From assembly GCF_002161445.1 (NCBI RefSeq), contig NZ_NFHT01000002.1, positions 62,001 through 126,000 on the forward strand: DNA of 64,000 bases. Reading direction: 5' to 3'. The notes under the pieces are model-generated. The model saw only the letters and a program-made list of their open reading frames with translations, was not told the DNA's origin and did no database searches. The position numbers were made by a program, and so were the translations under genes. Position 1 is the stretch's first letter. Every line of letters starts with the position of its first letter. Source of the stretch: Alistipes sp. An66. GTDB taxonomy: Bacteria > Bacteroidota > Bacteroidia > Bacteroidales > Rikenellaceae. Positions 49,064 through 57,876 of the stretch are shown piece after piece.

Positions 49064-50608
49064 TTACAGGTTCAGTTTGCGGAACAGCTTGCGGTAGGAG
49101 CACTCCTCGTCGACCAGTGCCGGAAGGGCCTCGATCTTCACGCGCTCCTGCGCCATCGTGTCGCGGTGACGGACGGTGACGGTGCCGTCTTCGAGCGTCT
49201 GGCCGTCGACCGTGACGCAGAACGGCGTACCGATGGCATCCTGACGGCGGTAGCGCTTGCCGACCGAATCCTTCTCGTCGTAGACGACGTTGTAGTCGTA
49301 TTTCAGCAGGTCGACGATCTTCTGGGCCACCTCGGGCATGCCGTCCTTCCTGACGAGCGGCAGCACGGCCACCTTCACCGGAGCAAGCGCCGCCGGGAAG
49401 CGCAGCACGACACGCGAGTCGCCGCCTTCGAGCGTCTCCTCGGTGTAGGCCGCCGACATCACTTGCAGGAACATGCGGTCGACGCCGATCGACGTCTCCA
49501 CGACATACGGAACATAGCTCTCGCCCGTCTCGGGATCGAAGTACTGCATCTTCTTGCCCGAATATTTCTGGTGGTTGCCCAGGTCGAAGTCCGTACGCGA
49601 GTGGATACCCTCGACCTCCTTGAATCCGAACGGGAAGTTGTACTCGATGTCGGTGGCGGCGTTGGCGTAGTGGGCCAGCTTCTCATGGTCGTGGAAGCGG
49701 TAGTTGTCGTCGCCGAAGCCCAGGGCGCGGTGCCAGGCCATACGGGTGTTGCGCCACTCGTTCCACCACTGCATCTCGGTGCCGGGGCGCACGAAGAACT
49801 GCATCTCCATCTGCTCGAATTCACGCATGCGGAAGATGAACTGACGGGCCACGATCTCGTTGCGGAAGGCCTTGCCGATCTGTGCGATACCGAACGGGAG
49901 TTTCATGCGTCCGGTCTTCTGGACATTCAGGAAGTTCACGAAGATACCCTGCGCCGTCTCGGGACGCAGGTAGATCGTCGAGGCGCCCTCGGCCGTGGAA
50001 CCCATCTGCGTCGAGAACATCAGGTTGAACTGACGCACCTCGGTCCAGTTGCGCGTTCCGGAGATCGGACAGGCGATCTCGCAGTCGAGGATGATCTGCC
50101 GCAGTTCCACAAGGTCGTTGGCATTCATCGCCGCAGCGAACCGGCTGTGCACCTCGTCGCGTTTGGCAGCCGTCTCGGCCACGCGGGGCGACGTTTCGCG
50201 GTATTTCGCCTCGTCGAAGTCGGCGCCGAAGCGTTTGCGGGCCTTTTCGACCTCCTTCTCGATCTTCTCGTCCTGCTTGGCGAGCCAATCCTCGATAAGC
50301 ACGTCGGCACGGTAACGCTTCTTCGAGTCCTTGTTGTCGATCAGCGGGTCGTTGAAGGCGGCCACGTGTCCCGAAGCCTCCCACGTCCTGGGGTGCATGA
50401 AGATCGCGGCGTCGATGCCGACGATGTTCTCATGCAGCTTGACCATCGAGTCCCACCAGTAGCGTTTGATGTTGTTCTTCAACTCCACGCCGTTCTGGCC
50501 GTAATCGTAGACCGCACCCAGACCGTCGTAGATCTCGCTCGAAGGGAATACGAACCCGTACTCCTTGCAGTGAGCGACCAGCTTCTTGAAAAGTTCTTCC
50601 TGCGTCAT
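49064..50608 (-). CDS. glyS: Glycyl-tRNA synthetase, single-subunit (alpha2) type
   Basis: Class II synthetase that charges tRNA-Gly, 514 aa, of the one-chain archaeal/eukaryotic-like type rather than the alpha2beta2 GlyQ/GlyS. Motif 1 region: PSSEIYDGLGAVYDYGQNGV. Motif 2: RPETAQGIFVNF and FRNEIVARQFIFRMREFEQ. Motif 3: SIGVDRMFLQV. The C-terminal anticodon-binding domain begins at about 400 (ALAPVKVAVLPL). The A+T-rich leader carries a -7 box at 50640-50647. Confidence 0.97.
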   Translation of the reverse strand: MTQEELFKKLVAHCKEYGFVFPSSEIYDGLGAVYDYGQNGVELKNNIKRYWWDSMVKLHENIVGIDAAIFMHPRTWEASGHVAAFNDPLIDNKDSKKRYRADVLIEDWLAKQDEKIEKEVEKARKRFGADFDEAKYRETSPRVAETAAKRDEVHSRFAAAMNANDLVELRQIILDCEIACPISGTRNWTEVRQFNLMFSTQMGSTAEGASTIYLRPETAQGIFVNFLNVQKTGRMKLPFGIAQIGKAFRNEIVARQFIFRMREFEQMEMQFFVRPGTEMQWWNEWRNTRMAWHRALGFGDDNYRFHDHEKLAHYANAATDIEYNFPFGFKEVEGIHSRTDFDLGNHQKYSGKKMQYFDPETGESYVPYVVETSIGVDRMFLQVMSAAYTEETLEGGDSRVVLRFPAALAPVKVAVLPLVRKDGMPEVAQKIVDLLKYDYNVVYDEKDSVGKRYRRQDAIGTPFCVTVDGQTLEDGTVTVRHRDTMAQERVKIEALPALVDEECSYRKLFRKLNL

Positions 50609-50639
50609 CGTATTCTGTTTTTACTGATTTTCCAAAAGG

Positions 50640-50647
50640 CAAATGTA
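50640..50647 (-). promoter_or_regulatory. -7 box of glyS
   Basis: TACATTTG on the minus strand, an exact TAnnTTTG match, 31 bp upstream of the ATG. No clear -33 element stands at 19-21 bp. Confidence 0.5.
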
Positions 50648-50805
50648 CAAAAAAATAGGAAACCTGGGCCCGCACTCCGATTTTATTTCCACATTTAGGG
50701 GATCCGGGAGATTTTCCGGCGGGAAAATGGTTCGAAAAAACCGGGTACGTCTGGTATGGCACGCGATACCGCCGGAAGCATGTCCTCCGGTCCGCGCTTT
50801 CCCGC

Positions 50806-51030
50806 ACGCTCCTTGCAGCCCGCCTCCGCTCGGATCTTCTTGCGGCCCGGTTCTTCCAGCCCGCCTCCGCTCGGGTCTTCTTGCAGCCCGGTCCTTCCAG
50901 TCCCTCCCCGGCCCTTCCAGTCCCTCCCTGGCCCTTTCAGGCCCTCCCCGGTCCTTCCAGCTCCTCCCTGGCCCTTTCAGGCCCTCCCGGTCCTTCCAGC
51001 TCCGCCCGGCCCTTTCAGACCCTCCCGGTC
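50806..51030 (-). repeat. Tandem ~20-bp repeats between radC and glyS
   Basis: The 436-bp radC-glyS gap has no gene. From 50888 to about 51030 run about seven ~20-bp units, on the plus strand alternating CCGGTCCTTCCAGTCCCTCC-like and CTGGCCCTTTCAGGCCCTCC-like forms. Before them, at about 50806-50887, CCCGCCTCCGCTCGG-plus-TCTTCTTGC is duplicated. On the minus strand, downstream of radC, the repeats are purine-rich (GGAGGG, GGAAGGA), as at three other loci here. Confidence 0.8.
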
Positions 51031-51044
51031 CGCGACGGCCGCTC

Positions 51045-51680
51045 CTACCCGATCAGCCCCTCGCGTCGGAACGAGAAATCGCCGTCCCGCGCAATGATCA
51101 GGTGATCCAGCAGCCGGATGTCGAACAGCGCCGCAGCTTTGGCGATACGTTCGGTCAGGAGTTTGTCCTGCGCACTCGCCTCGGGAGTTCCCGACGGATG
51201 GTTGTGAATCAGGATGAGTTGTGTGGCGAGCAACTCCAACGCCCGTTTCACGATCAGCCGATGGTCGACGACCGTTCCCGTCACACCCCCCTGACTGACC
51301 CGCTGGCGTTCGATGATCCGGTTCGACGAGGTGAGATAGACCACCCAGCACTCCTCGTGGGTCAGCCGTTCGAGCCGGGGCCGGAACAGGCGGACCACAT
51401 CGTCGCTCGTCGCCACGAAATCGGACTCCGCAACTCCGGCTGCCGCCACGCGGCGTCCGAATTCCGCCGCCGTCAGCAACATCCGGGCCCGTTTCAGCCC
51501 GAGGCCGCCGATCATCCGCAGCCGGGCTTCGGGTTCGGCAGCCAGTCGGGACAACGAGCCGCCGCATGACTCCCAAAGCACCCCGGCCAACGCCTCGTCC
51601 TCGACCAGCAACGACAACAACTCCCGGTCGTCGAGTGCTTCGACGCCCCGGGAGGCCATTTTATTACGGATATTCTGCAT
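51045..51680 (-). CDS. radC: RadC family protein (JAB/MPN domain)
   Basis: 211 aa from the ATG at 51680; an upstream in-frame start at 51782 would overlap rnc. An N-terminal helix-hairpin-helix-like region at about 1-85 precedes the JAB metalloprotease-like domain with LILIHNHPSGTPEAS and a distal D in LLDHLIIARDGDFSF. The cellular role of RadC is unsettled despite the DNA-repair name. It is the last gene of the acpP-fabF-rnc-radC run and is followed by the tandem repeats. Confidence 0.92.
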   Translation of the reverse strand: MQNIRNKMASRGVEALDDRELLSLLVEDEALAGVLWESCGGSLSRLAAEPEARLRMIGGLGLKRARMLLTAAEFGRRVAAAGVAESDFVATSDDVVRLFRPRLERLTHEECWVVYLTSSNRIIERQRVSQGGVTGTVVDHRLIVKRALELLATQLILIHNHPSGTPEASAQDKLLTERIAKAAALFDIRLLDHLIIARDGDFSFRREGLIG

Positions 51681-51732
51681 GGGTTTCGGTAAAATCGGGT
51701 GAAAAGACCCGGACAACGGCCCGGAACTCCGG

Positions 51733-52506
51733 TCACCGGGACATCCGGTCGACCTTGTCCAGCAACGAGGCGCACTGCTCATCGGTCATGTACTGCGACA
51801 CCGAGAAGGCGGCATGCTGTTCAGCCTCCTTCTTCGAATCCCCGGCACCGTGGCCGACCTCCATGTCGTCGACCAGCACCGTACAGTAAAAAACCGGATG
51901 GTTGGGCGAAGTACCTTTTTCGGACTCCGTGCGGAAGTGGACCCGATGGCGGTTCTTCTGACACCATTCGATCAACCGGCTCTTGAAATCGGTCTCCGAA
52001 TGGGTCAGTTCGTCCAGATTCAGATAGCGGTAATAGATCCGGTTGATCAGCAACCGGTTGACGAAGTCGTACCCCTGATCGAGATAGACCGCCCCCATCA
52101 TGGCCTCGAACGCATCTCCGTAGATGTGTTTCTGAGCGATTCCGGCCCCGCCGTTCGAAATGACGTGGCGGTCCAGTCCGAGGTTCACGGCCAGGGCGTT
52201 GAGCGACTGCCGCGAGACGATCTTCGAGCGCAACTGGGTCATGAACCCCTCGTCGCGATCGGGATATTCGATGAAAATGTAGTCGGAGGTCACGGCCTCG
52301 ATCACGGCATCGCCGAGGTATTCGAGCCGTTCGTTGTTGATGGCCCGGCCATCCTCCAAAACCAAAGAAGCTGACTTGTGAATCAAAGCCAGCTTGTAGA
52401 GTTCGACGTTGTGCGGGACGAACCCGAACAGATCGTCGACGATTCTGTAATAGAATTTGTCACGTCCGAAATTCCGCCGCAGCGGACGCAGAAGGAAGTC
52501 GATCAC
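51733..52506 (-). CDS. rnc: Ribonuclease III
   Basis: Double-strand-specific endoribonuclease for rRNA and mRNA processing, 257 aa. Catalytic signature NNERLEYLGDAV at 57-68 (E and D bind Mg2+), second acidic site in DAFEAMMGAVYLDQG, and a C-terminal dsRNA-binding domain at about 175-245. It lies 24 bp after fabF, the usual Bacteroidetes acpP-fabF-rnc order. Confidence 0.96.
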   Translation of the reverse strand: MIDFLLRPLRRNFGRDKFYYRIVDDLFGFVPHNVELYKLALIHKSASLVLEDGRAINNERLEYLGDAVIEAVTSDYIFIEYPDRDEGFMTQLRSKIVSRQSLNALAVNLGLDRHVISNGGAGIAQKHIYGDAFEAMMGAVYLDQGYDFVNRLLINRIYYRYLNLDELTHSETDFKSRLIEWCQKNRHRVHFRTESEKGTSPNHPVFYCTVLVDDMEVGHGAGDSKKEAEQHAAFSVSQYMTDEQCASLLDKVDRMSR

Positions 52507-52530
52507 GGCGCGGGGACGTTGACAAACGGG

Positions 52531-53778
52531 TTAGAGTTTGCGGAAGATCACCGTCGAGTTGTGACCGCCGAAACCGAAGGTATTGCTCAACGCGCACTTG
52601 ACCTCGCGTTTTTGAGCCTCGTTCAACGTCAGGTTCAACTTCGGATCGATGGCCGGATCGAGCGTCTGACAGTTGATCGTGGGAGGCACCACGCCGTGGG
52701 TCATGGCGAAGATGCAGGCCAGGGCCTCGACGGCGCCGGCGGCACCCAGCAGGTGTCCGGTCATGGATTTCGTCGACGAGATGTTGACGTTGTAGACGTG
52801 TTCGCCCAGCACTTCGGCAACGGCCTTCAATTCGGGGAGGTCGCCGGCGGGCGTCGACGTACCGTGTACGTTGACGTAGTCGATCTCCTCGGGACGGATT
52901 CCGGCGTCCTTGATGGCGTCGCGCATGGCCTTGATGGCGCCCTTTCCTTCGGGATGGGGAGCCGTGAAGTGGTAGGCGTCGGCCGAAGCTCCCCCGCCGA
53001 TGATCTCGCAATAGATCTTTGCACCGCGGGCCTTTGCGTGCTCGTACTCCTCGAGGACGAGGGCGCCGGCGCCTTCACCGATGACGAAGCCGTCACGATC
53101 CACGTCGAAGGGGCGCGAAGCGTGCTGGGGGTCGTCGTTGCGGGTCGAGAGGGCCTGCATGGAGTTGAAACCTCCGACAGCCGGTTCGTTGACCGCAGCC
53201 TCGGAGCCGCCCGTCACCATGACATCGGCCTTGCCGTAGCGGATGGCGTCGAAAGCGGCGATCATGCCGTGGTTCGACGATGCGCAGGCCGAGACCGTGC
53301 AGTAGTTGGGGCCCATGAAGCCGTACTTCATGGAGATGAATCCGGCGGCGATGTCGGCGATCATGCGGGGGATGAAGAAGGGGCTAAACCGCGGGGTTCC
53401 ATCCCCAGCGGCATAGCCCAGACATTCGTCGAAGAACGATTTGAGTCCTCCGATACCCGAGCTCCAAATGACTCCGACCTGCTCCTTGTCGATGGTTTCG
53501 AGATCGAGCGCCGAGTCCTCGACGGCCTGCGTCGCCGCGATCAGGGCATACTGCGTGAAGAGGTCGTACTTGCGGACCTCCTTGCGGTCGAAATATTGTG
53601 CCGGGTCGTAATTTTTTACTTCACAGGCAAATTTGGTCTTAAATTTTTCAGCATCGAAATGAGTAATGGGTGCGGCACCGCTGACTCCCTTCTCCAAATT
53701 CGAAAAATACTCTTCAATATTATTGCCGAGCGGGTTGATCGTCCCGATGCCCGTAACAACTACTCTTCTTTCAGTCAT
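52531..53778 (-). CDS. fabF: Beta-ketoacyl-ACP synthase II
   Basis: Condensing enzyme of fatty-acid elongation using malonyl-ACP, 415 aa, cytoplasmic. The Cys-His-His triad is complete: C165 in TVSACASSNHG, a His in VNVHGTSTPAGD, and a His in KSMTGHLLGAAG. It starts 44 bp after acpP, its substrate carrier, and is followed by rnc. Confidence 0.98.
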   Translation of the reverse strand: MTERRVVVTGIGTINPLGNNIEEYFSNLEKGVSGAAPITHFDAEKFKTKFACEVKNYDPAQYFDRKEVRKYDLFTQYALIAATQAVEDSALDLETIDKEQVGVIWSSGIGGLKSFFDECLGYAAGDGTPRFSPFFIPRMIADIAAGFISMKYGFMGPNYCTVSACASSNHGMIAAFDAIRYGKADVMVTGGSEAAVNEPAVGGFNSMQALSTRNDDPQHASRPFDVDRDGFVIGEGAGALVLEEYEHAKARGAKIYCEIIGGGASADAYHFTAPHPEGKGAIKAMRDAIKDAGIRPEEIDYVNVHGTSTPAGDLPELKAVAEVLGEHVYNVNISSTKSMTGHLLGAAGAVEALACIFAMTHGVVPPTINCQTLDPAIDPKLNLTLNEAQKREVKCALSNTFGFGGHNSTVIFRKL

Positions 53779-53822
53779 AAATTCAAGACTCTTGCCGTGA
53801 ACAAAAAATTCCTGCGAAAAAA

Positions 53823-54059
53823 TTATTTCTTGTGCTCCTCGATGTACTTGACAGCGTCACCTACGGTAGCGATCTTCTCAGCGTCCTCATCCGGGATCTG
53901 GATATCGAAAGCCTTTTCGAACTCCATGATCAGCTCTACGGTGTCGAGCGAGTCTGCGCCCAGGTGGTTGGTGAAGCTGGCTTCGGGAACTACCTCCGAC
54001 TCCTTGACACCCAGTTTATCGACGATGATCTCGACAACTTTTGATTGAACTTCTGACAT
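53823..54059 (-). CDS. acpP: Acyl carrier protein
   Basis: 78 aa, acidic. The phosphopantetheine-bearing serine is S37 in [10 protein letters not shown]. It is first in the acpP-fabF-rnc-radC run and has a good promoter upstream. Confidence 0.98.
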   Translation of the reverse strand: MSEVQSKVVEIIVDKLGVKESEVVPEASFTNHLGADSLDTVELIMEFEKAFDIQIPDEDAEKIATVGDAVKYIEEHKK

Positions 54060-54125
54060 AATCTTTAAGTTTTTAGTTAAACAATTATTGGAAACAGTTC
54101 AGTACATTTCCAGGGTAATTTTGCG

Positions 54126-54159
54126 CAAAAGTAACACTTTTTTTATTACTTTTGACAAA
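54126..54159 (-). promoter_or_regulatory. Promoter of the acpP operon
   Basis: On the minus strand, TTTG (54159-54156), a 22-bp A+T-rich spacer and TACTTTTG (54133-54126, exact TAnnTTTG). The leader would be about 60 nt. The remainder of the 177-bp divergent gap to pepE shows no other clear element. Confidence 0.65.
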
Positions 54160-54236
54160 AGAACGTGATTTTTTATTCACAACTTTTTCGACATTTAGCA
54201 CAAAATCGTCTGTAACAAACTAAATATCACTCGATT

Positions 54237-54938
54237 ATGAAATTGCTCCTGATCTCGAATTCGACCAATGCCGGTGAAGAATACCTGCGCTACCCGCTCC
54301 CGGAAATCGGGCGCTTTCTGGCCGGCATCCACGAGATCGCCTTCGTTCCCTACGCCGCCGTGACCTTCTCCTACGCCGAGTACGAGCGGAAAGTCCAGGC
54401 GCGCTTCGCCGAACTCGGCATCCGGGTCCGCTCGGTCCACCGGACAAAGGACCCCGCAGCGATGATCCGCACGGCCGAGGCAATCTGCGTGGGCGGCGGG
54501 AACACCTTCGCCCTGGCGCGGAAGATGCAGCAACAGGGGCTCATGCAGGCCATCCTGCGCCGGATCAAGGCCGGAACGCCCTACGTGGGGTGGTCGGCCG
54601 GAAGCAACGTCTGCTGTCCGACGATCTCGACGACGAACGACATGCCGATCGTCGAGCCCGAATCGTTCCGTGCCATCGGAGCCGTGAAATTCCAGATCAA
54701 TCCCCACTACCTCGACGCCAATCCGGCCGGACACGCCGGGGAGACGCGCGAGCAGCGCATCCTCGAATTCATCGAGGCCAATCCGCGGCGGTGGGTCGCC
54801 GGACTGCGCGAGGGGTGCATGCTGCGGCTCGAAGGGGAGCGGCTGGAACTGATCGGCAACCGTCCGATGCGTCTGTTCCGCAAAGGCGTCGAGACCTTCG
54901 AGGTGCAGCCGGGCGACGATCTGTCGTTCCTATTATAA
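54237..54938 (+). CDS. pepE: Dipeptidase E (alpha-aspartyl dipeptidase)
   Basis: Cytoplasmic serine peptidase of family S51, 233 aa, hydrolysing Asp-X dipeptides. The nucleophile is S120 in GWSAGSNV; CVGGGNTFAL and INPHYLDANPAGHAGETRE (candidate His) are also typical. Length matches PepE (about 230 aa). It stands alone, divergent from acpP, with 85 bp to tyrA. Confidence 0.93.
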   Translation: MKLLLISNSTNAGEEYLRYPLPEIGRFLAGIHEIAFVPYAAVTFSYAEYERKVQARFAELGIRVRSVHRTKDPAAMIRTAEAICVGGGNTFALARKMQQQGLMQAILRRIKAGTPYVGWSAGSNVCCPTISTTNDMPIVEPESFRAIGAVKFQINPHYLDANPAGHAGETREQRILEFIEANPRRWVAGLREGCMLRLEGERLELIGNRPMRLFRKGVETFEVQPGDDLSFLL

Positions 54939-55023
54939 ATATAGGTAACCCGCCCGCGGGAAGCCGCATACGGCGGACGAAGGCGGATGGGAGTTTGCAA
55001 ACGCATAAATTCAGAAGATAGTC

Positions 55024-55866
55024 ATGAAAGTATTGATCGTCGGACTGGGACTGATCGGAGGATCCTTTGCCCTGGCGTTGCGCGACCATGAACTCGCCGA
55101 CGAGATCCTCGGGGTCGAGAACTCCGAGGAGCATGCCGTCGAAGCGCTCCGGCTGAGGCTTGCCGACCGGCTGGTGACGTTCGAGGAGGGGATTCCCGAG
55201 GCCGACCTGATCGTGCTGGCCACGCCCGTAGATACCATTCCGCTGCTGGCCGTCAAGGCGCTCAACCGGGTGAACGACCGGCAAATCGTCATCGACATGG
55301 GCTCGATCAAGAGCGAGTTGTGCGAGGTGATCTCGATGCACGCCCGCCGCGGGCGCTTCGTGGCCGTGCATCCGATGTGGGGCACGGAGTACAGCGGTCC
55401 GAAAGCCGCACAGCGCGGCGCCTTCACGGGCCGCAACGTCGTCTTCTGCGACACGATGCGCAGCGATCGCGACGCCCTGCACGCCGTGGAGCGGATCTTC
55501 CGCACGTTGAACTGCCCGGCCGTCTACATGGACCCCGAAGAGCACGACCTGCATGCCGCCTACGTGTCGCACATCTCCCACGTCACGTCGTTCGCACTGG
55601 CGCTCACCGTTCTGGAAAAGGAGCGTGAGGAGCGGCACATCTTCGACCTGGCGGGCGGCGGATTCGAGAGCACGGTACGTCTGGCGAAGAGTGCTGCGGC
55701 GACATGGGTCCCGATCCTGCTGCGCAACAAGTACAACGTGCTGGACGTTCTGCGCGAGCACATCCACCAGTTGCAGATCCTGCGCAAGATGCTCGAACGC
55801 GACGATGCCGAGGGGCTGAAAGCCGCCATGGAGAAGGCCAACACCATCCAACGGATCCTGCACTGA
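55024..55866 (+). CDS. tyrA: Prephenate dehydrogenase
   Basis: Tyrosine-pathway enzyme, prephenate to 4-hydroxyphenylpyruvate with NAD(P)+. 280 aa. The Rossmann motif is VGLGLIGGSFALAL at the start; ATPVDTIPLL, DMGSIKSELCEV, HPMWGTEYSGP and the C-terminal helical domain follow. There is no fused chorismate mutase. Its stop shares one base with the next start (TGATG). Confidence 0.94.
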   Translation: MKVLIVGLGLIGGSFALALRDHELADEILGVENSEEHAVEALRLRLADRLVTFEEGIPEADLIVLATPVDTIPLLAVKALNRVNDRQIVIDMGSIKSELCEVISMHARRGRFVAVHPMWGTEYSGPKAAQRGAFTGRNVVFCDTMRSDRDALHAVERIFRTLNCPAVYMDPEEHDLHAAYVSHISHVTSFALALTVLEKEREERHIFDLAGGGFESTVRLAKSAAATWVPILLRNKYNVLDVLREHIHQLQILRKMLERDDAEGLKAAMEKANTIQRILH

Positions 55867-56228
55867 TGACCACGGCCGAGACGGGTGCGGCCGGGGAACG
55901 TGCCGCTGCCGAGTATCTCCGCAAGGCGGGGTACCGGCTTTTGGAGCGGAACTGGCGACGGGGGAACTACGAGTTGGACCTGGTGGTCACGGATGGCGAG
56001 GTGCTGCACATCGTGGAGGTCAAGACGCGGCATGCGGGGGCGTTGACGCCGCCCGAAGCGGCAGCCACGCGGCGCAAGTTCCGGGCATTGACGCGGGCGG
56101 CTGCGGCATATCTCCGGGAGACGGGGTGGACGGGCGAGGTACAGTTCGACGTGGCGGCGGTCGAGGTTGCGGCAGACGGAACGATGCGCGTGGAATGGAT
56201 TGAAAATGCGTGGGAATACAACTGGTAA
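55866..56228 (+). CDS. YraN/UPF0102 family nuclease-fold protein
   Basis: 120 aa, PD-(D/E)XK-type fold: GAAGERAAAEYLRKAGYRLLERNWR, YELDLVV with an Asp, and LHIVEVKTRH with the E-x-K pair. The function of this conserved family is not established. The start at 55866 is fixed by the TGATG overlap with tyrA. Confidence 0.92.
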   Translation: MTTAETGAAGERAAAEYLRKAGYRLLERNWRRGNYELDLVVTDGEVLHIVEVKTRHAGALTPPEAAATRRKFRALTRAAAAYLRETGWTGEVQFDVAAVEVAADGTMRVEWIENAWEYNW

Positions 56229-56229
56229 T

Positions 56230-56260
56230 TTTGCTTTTACGACAAATTATGCTATCTTTG
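56230..56260 (+). promoter_or_regulatory. Promoter of waaA, full consensus
   Basis: TTTG (56230-56233), exactly 19 bp of spacer, then TATCTTTG (56253-56260): a perfect match to the Bacteroidetes primary-sigma consensus. It begins just after the yraN stop and would give a leader of about 95 nt. Confidence 0.8.
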
Positions 56261-56362
56261 TCGAACCAAAAAAACAGCCCTTCCGGAAAGTAGGTTGCGA
56301 GCGGGAGGAGGGGGCAAGTCAAAAGATTCGATATTGAACAATTTCAACACCATAGACTGCTG

Positions 56363-57589
56363 ATGTGGTTCTATAATCTCGGCCTGCTGCTTTACGTATG
56401 GGCCATCCGTCTCGTGGCGCCGCGCCACCGGAAAGCCCGGCTTTGGCTCGAAGGGCGCAAGGACCTCTTCCGCCGTATGCGGGAGGCCATCGACCCGGCA
56501 GCCCGGGTTGTGTGGATCCATGTGGCATCCCTCGGAGAGTTCGAGCAGGGGCGTCCCATCATCGAACATCTCCGCAAGACTCATCCCGAGTACAAGATCC
56601 TGCTGACCTTCTTCTCTCCTTCGGGTTACGAAATCCGCAAGGACTACAAGGGTGCCGACTATATCTTCTACCTGCCGCTCGACACGCCGCGCAATGCCCG
56701 GCGGTTCCTCGATGCGGCGCATCCCGAAATTGCCGTCTTCGTCAAATACGAATACTGGCTCAACCTGTTGCGGGAGTTGCGGCGCCGCAAGATCCGCACC
56801 TATGTCGTCTCGGCGATTTTCCGCCGCGATTCGATCTTCTTCCGTCCCTACGGCGGGATGTGGCGACAGGCGTTGGAGTCCTTCGACGTGATGTTCGTCC
56901 AGAACGAGGAGTCGAAGAAACTGCTCGCCACGCTGGGATTCGACAACGTGCTGGTGGCCGGGGACACACGTTTCGACCGCGTGGCGGAGATCGCCCGTTC
57001 GGCCAAACATGTCGACATCGTGGAGCGCTTCAAGGGCGACGCGCGGTTGTTCGTGGCCGGATCGACCTGGGGGCCCGACGAGGAGCTGCTCATCCGGCTG
57101 ATCAACGACAACCCGGAGGTGAAATTCATCATTGCCCCGCACGAAATGGACGAAAGCCGCATCGCCCGCCTCATCGAGGAGACGAAAGGCGGTGCGCTGC
57201 GCTATACGCAGTGCACCCCGCGCACGGGATACGGATCGCGCCAGGTGCTGATTCTCGACACGGTGGGACTGCTTGCATCGGTCTACGGCTACGCCACATG
57301 GAGCTACATCGGCGGCGGATTCGGGGTCGGCATCCACAACACGCTGGAAGCCGCGACATTCGGTCTGCCGGTCGCCTTCGGGCCCAACTATCACAAGTTC
57401 AAGGAGGCGCGGGATCTCGTCACGCTCGGGGCCGCGCGGTCGATATCGAACTACGAGGAGTTGCAGCACTGGTTCATTCCCTTGCGCGACAACGAGGAGT
57501 TCCTGCAAAAGACCTCCCGCATTGCCAAGGACTACACGACACGTCATCAGGGGGCCACGAACATCATCGTAAAGACCATCTTCCACTGA
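56363..57589 (+). CDS. waaA: 3-deoxy-D-manno-octulosonic acid (Kdo) transferase
   Basis: Inner-membrane-associated GT30 glycosyltransferase that adds Kdo to lipid A precursor. 408 aa. N-terminal hydrophobic segment NLGLLLYVWAIRLV; VWIHVASLGEFEQGRP is the GT30 signature with the catalytic Glu; FFSPSGYEI, VAGSTWGPDEELL, and GGGFGVGIHNTLEAATFGLPVAFGPN lies in the C-terminal nucleotide-binding domain. It is monocistronic, with its own promoter and a terminator behind the purine repeat. Confidence 0.97.
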   Translation: MWFYNLGLLLYVWAIRLVAPRHRKARLWLEGRKDLFRRMREAIDPAARVVWIHVASLGEFEQGRPIIEHLRKTHPEYKILLTFFSPSGYEIRKDYKGADYIFYLPLDTPRNARRFLDAAHPEIAVFVKYEYWLNLLRELRRRKIRTYVVSAIFRRDSIFFRPYGGMWRQALESFDVMFVQNEESKKLLATLGFDNVLVAGDTRFDRVAEIARSAKHVDIVERFKGDARLFVAGSTWGPDEELLIRLINDNPEVKFIIAPHEMDESRIARLIEETKGGALRYTQCTPRTGYGSRQVLILDTVGLLASVYGYATWSYIGGGFGVGIHNTLEAATFGLPVAFGPNYHKFKEARDLVTLGAARSISNYEELQHWFIPLRDNEEFLQKTSRIAKDYTTRHQGATNIIVKTIFH

Positions 57590-57609
57590 TCCTGCGAGGG
57601 GTGGGCCGG

Positions 57610-57790
57610 AAGAGGGACGAAGAGTGAGGACCGAAGAGTGAGGACCGAGAGAGGGCGGAGAACGGATGAAGTGAGGGCCGGAGAGAGGACGAAAAAGGGA
57701 CGGAGAAGAGGAACGGAAGAGGACGGAAGAGGACGGAAGAGGACGGAAGAGGACGGAAGAGGACGGAAGAGGGGAGGGAAACGGAGGATG
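57610..57790 (+). repeat. Purine-rich tandem repeat after waaA
   Basis: A/G-rich plus strand between waaA and the convergent desulfidase gene. It includes five exact tandem copies of the 10-bp unit GGACGGAAGA (57721-57770) plus one imperfect copy (57711-57720). GAAGAGTGAGGA occurs at 57619 and 57633, as in the repeat at 47045. No gene is supported here. Confidence 0.85.
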
Positions 57791-57825
57791 GGGGTGAGAG
57801 CCGGATTCCCGACCGACGAAATACG

Positions 57826-57858
57826 AAAAACCCGGAACCTGTACGGCTCCGGGTTTTT
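57826..57858. terminator. Bidirectional terminator between waaA and the desulfidase gene
   Basis: AAAAACCCGGA (57826-57836) pairs with TCCGGGTTTTT (57848-57858), giving A and T runs on both sides. It serves both convergent genes. Confidence 0.85.
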
Positions 57859-57876
57859 CAATTATTCGGAAAACGG

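Noticed and set aside
50888..51030. Possible CRISPR-like array of ~20-bp units
   Set aside because: The units abut without unique spacers, vary in sequence, and no cas gene is near.
50643..51569. 308-codon plus-strand frame rich in PGPS repeats
   Set aside because: It is a translation of the tandem DNA repeat running on into antisense radC, not a collagen-like protein.
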